A stretch of 6,938 nucleotides of DNA from an uncultured Erysipelotrichaceae bacterium (lineage in GTDB: Bacteria; Bacillota_I; Bacilli_A; RF39; UBA660). The notes under the pieces are model-generated. The model was not told the origin of the DNA. It made no database searches and was given only the letters and a program-made list of their open reading frames with translations. Positions 5,086 to 6,938 of this stretch are shown here, piece after piece. The DNA lies in assembly GCA_902772675.1 (NCBI GenBank), contig CACYBN010000075.1:1-6938 (forward strand), read 5' to 3'. Every line of letters starts with the position of its first letter. Position 1 is the first letter of the stretch. The translations under genes and the position numbers were made by a program.

Positions 5086-6543
5086 ATGAAAAAAGGATTT
5101 GACAATGATAAATATGTAAAAACACAAAGTGCTAAAATACGTGAAAGATTTAAAATATTTGATAAATTATATCTAGAAGTAGGAGGTAAACTATTTGATG
5201 ATTCTCATGCTTCTAGAGTATTACCCGGTTTTAAAAGCGATTCTAAAATAAATATGTTTAAGGAATTAAAAAATGATTTAGAAATTATTTTTTGTATTAA
5301 TGCCGGTGATATTGAAAAGAGTAAAATACGTGGAGAATATGGTATTACTTATGATATGGAAATATTAAAATTAATTAATAATTCTAAAAAAATGGGATTC
5401 TCTGTAAATAGTGTTGTAATTACTTTATATAATAATCAAGTAAGTGTAGATAAATTTATTAAGAAATTAAATAGAAATGGTATAAAAACCTATATACATA
5501 GATTTACTAAAGGATATCCAACAGATGTTAATACCATAGTAAGTGAAGAAGGATATGGAGCTAATCCATATATCGTAACAACAAAGCCACTTATTTTGGT
5601 AAATGCTCCAGGACCCAATTCTGGTAAATTAGCAACTTGTCTATCCCAAATATATCACGAGAATAAAAGAGGGATTAATGCTGGTTATGCAAAATTTGAA
5701 ACATTTCCTGTATGGAATCTACCTTTAAAGCACCCAGTTAATTTAGCTTATGAAGCTGCTACTGCAGATATAAAAGATGTTAATATGATTGATCCTTTCC
5801 ACTTACAAAAATATGGTGAAACTGCAGTTAATTATAATAGAGATATAGAATTATTTCCTGTACTTAAAAGTATTTTAAATAAAATGTCTAAAAAAGATTT
5901 ATATAATTCACCAACTGATATGGGTGTTAATATGGTTGGTTTTTGTATAACAGATAATGATGTAGTAGAAGAAGCATCTAAAAGAGAAATAGTAAGACGT
6001 TATTATAATGAAATGAATAATTATAAATTAGGTTTAACAGATGAAGATACTTATAAAAAAATAAGATTATTGATGAATAGTCTTAATATAAATGAAAATT
6101 ATTTAGATGTAGTAGAACCTGCTTTAAAAAAGAGAGATAAAGAAGGAGTTCCAGTTATTGCAATTAAAGTAAATAAAAAGATTATTACTGGAAAACAAAC
6201 TGATATTTTAACTCCTGCTAGTAGTGTTGTTTTAAATGCAATTAAATATTTAAGTAAAATACCTGATGATATTAAATTATTATCTCCTGCTGTACTTGAA
6301 CCTATGTTACAATTAAAACAGCAGCTCGGAGATGATACTAAGTTAACTTTACCAGAAGTATTAACTGCTCTTAGTATTTGTTCTGCAACTAATCCAATTA
6401 CAGAAAGAGCATTAGGATGTTTAAATAAGTTATCAGGTAGTGAAGCTCATTCAACATATATATTATCTGATGGAGATAAGAAGACTTTAAAAGAATTAAA
6501 AATAAATTTAACATGTGAAAGTGAATATGTTTTTGATGAGTAA
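5086..6543 (+). CDS. UPF0371 / DUF1846 family protein
   Basis: The family is recognised with confidence; its biochemical role is not established. At 485 residues it is close to the roughly 490-500 usual for the family, so it is complete. Characteristic blocks in order: KLYLEVGGKLFDDSHASRVLPG (about 27-48), the INAGDIEKSKIRGEYGITYD region (71-90), SVVIT, GYP, IVSEEGYGANPYI, then a P-loop-like APGPNSGK (174-181) leading into ATCLSQIYHE, the highly conserved GYAKFETFPVWNLPLKHPVNLAYEAAT and DVNMIDPFHLQKYG region, NYNRDIELFPVL and SPTDMGVNM. The glycine-rich loop reads PNSGK; the usual form, as recalled, is PGSGK. No signal peptide or membrane segment is seen, so it is probably cytoplasmic. The start is ATG 5086, set by AGGTGAT. 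It has its own promoter and is followed after 17 bases by a phosphotransferase gene, so the two probably form an operon. A nucleotide-dependent enzyme is a reasonable guess from the loop, nothing more. Confidence 0.92.
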   Translation: MKKGFDNDKYVKTQSAKIRERFKIFDKLYLEVGGKLFDDSHASRVLPGFKSDSKINMFKELKNDLEIIFCINAGDIEKSKIRGEYGITYDMEILKLINNSKKMGFSVNSVVITLYNNQVSVDKFIKKLNRNGIKTYIHRFTKGYPTDVNTIVSEEGYGANPYIVTTKPLILVNAPGPNSGKLATCLSQIYHENKRGINAGYAKFETFPVWNLPLKHPVNLAYEAATADIKDVNMIDPFHLQKYGETAVNYNRDIELFPVLKSILNKMSKKDLYNSPTDMGVNMVGFCITDNDVVEEASKREIVRRYYNEMNNYKLGLTDEDTYKKIRLLMNSLNINENYLDVVEPALKKRDKEGVPVIAIKVNKKIITGKQTDILTPASSVVLNAIKYLSKIPDDIKLLSPAVLEPMLQLKQQLGDDTKLTLPEVLTALSICSATNPITERALGCLNKLSGSEAHSTYILSDGDKKTLKELKINLTCESEYVFDE

Positions 6544-6560
6544 TAATTAATGGAGGGTTT

Positions 6561-6938
6561 ATGGATTATAAAAATAAGATAAAAAGTGTTATAGATGATG
6601 ATGTTTTATCTATTAAATTAATTAGTGAAACAAGTAATAAAGTATTTAAAGTAGTTACTAGAAATAATGGTACTTTATTTGCTAAGTTTTATATGACTAA
6701 TTCTTTTCATAGAGATAATGAATTAAGGCTTTATAGTTTTGCCGATTCAGCATATTTAAAAGAATTATATTATTCTGAAGCTGATATGGCAATTTTTAGA
6801 GAATTAAAAGGTAAAACAGTAGATAGTTTATCAAAAGAAGAGATACATGAATATAAAGATATGATTATAGATAGTTTAATTAGTTTCTTTACTTCAGTAA
6901 GTTCTACTAAAGTTGAGGGATATGGTATTTTAGATGAA
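6561..6938 (+). CDS. Aminoglycoside/choline-kinase-like phosphotransferase, 3'-truncated by window edge
   Basis: The frame is open from ATG 6561 to the last base (126 codons). The start is supported by GGAGGG at 6552-6557, four bases away. The visible part looks like the N-lobe of the APH/choline kinase fold: an opening strand pair SNKVFKVVTRNNGTLFAKFY with a candidate ATP-binding Lys (K42), a candidate Glu (E54) in the RDNELRLYSF helix, then the hinge region with FRELKGKTVDSLSKEE, and a helix IIDSLISFFTSVSS where the family often has a Leu-His pair, ending at the GYGILDE strand. The catalytic HxD and DxD motifs would be in the part not seen, so activity and substrate cannot be judged. It lies 17 bases after the UPF0371 gene with no promoter or terminator between, so it is probably co-transcribed with it. 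The family assignment is moderate because only the less conserved lobe is available. Confidence 0.65.
   Translation, partial: MDYKNKIKSVIDDDVLSIKLISETSNKVFKVVTRNNGTLFAKFYMTNSFHRDNELRLYSFADSAYLKELYYSEADMAIFRELKGKTVDSLSKEEIHEYKDMIIDSLISFFTSVSSTKVEGYGILDE

Noticed and set aside
1..6938. Alternative genetic code (TGA as Trp), CRISPR array, tRNA/rRNA or insertion sequence
   Set aside because: All Trp codons are TGG and no TGA occurs in the reading frames; no spaced direct repeats, tRNA cloverleaf or transposase was seen.

Overview
The window is very AT-rich, with A/T-ending codons, AGA for nearly all Arg, TAA as every visible stop and TGG for all Trp. This fits a low-GC Firmicutes or Mollicutes-related bacterium, probably host-associated, using the standard code. 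TGA never appears in a reading frame. All genes are on the + strand. The organism assignment is inferred from composition and gene families, not from a marker gene.

Layout. (1) 1-822: the C-terminal part of a GT4 glycosyltransferase, cut by the left edge. (2) 823-1136: a 314-base intergenic region that is not empty. It holds a promoter (855-882), an RNA that matches the yybP-ykoY manganese riboswitch in sequence and shape (about 891-980), an intrinsic terminator sharing bases with the aptamer's closing helix (972-1005), a second terminator (1015-1048) and a separate promoter (1090-1118). (3) 1137-2972: an acyl-CoA-synthetase-like AMP-forming ligase, with a terminator built over its stop codon. 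(4) 3023-4982: a two-gene unit, a small two-pass membrane protein of unknown function (TTG start) followed one base later by a DUF2130 coiled-coil protein with a PD-(D/E)XK-like core. (5) 5086-6938: a UPF0371/DUF1846 protein followed after 17 bases by the N-terminal part of a kinase-fold phosphotransferase that runs off the right edge.

How it fits together. These look like four short transcription units, not one pathway. The glycosyltransferase and the AMP-ligase could both serve lipid metabolism, but that is only inference. The most interesting region is the riboswitch. Aptamer and expression platform look intact and predict a metal-on transcriptional switch. Yet no manganese exporter follows. 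The next gene is the AMP-ligase, which lies behind a second terminator and has its own promoter. The riboswitch is therefore an orphan, a standalone RNA, or a control on an unexpected target.

Three of the units share a compact start: a -10 box (extended TGn type in two cases) only 6 to 9 bases upstream of the Shine-Dalgarno sequence, implying 5' leaders of roughly 10-20 bases.
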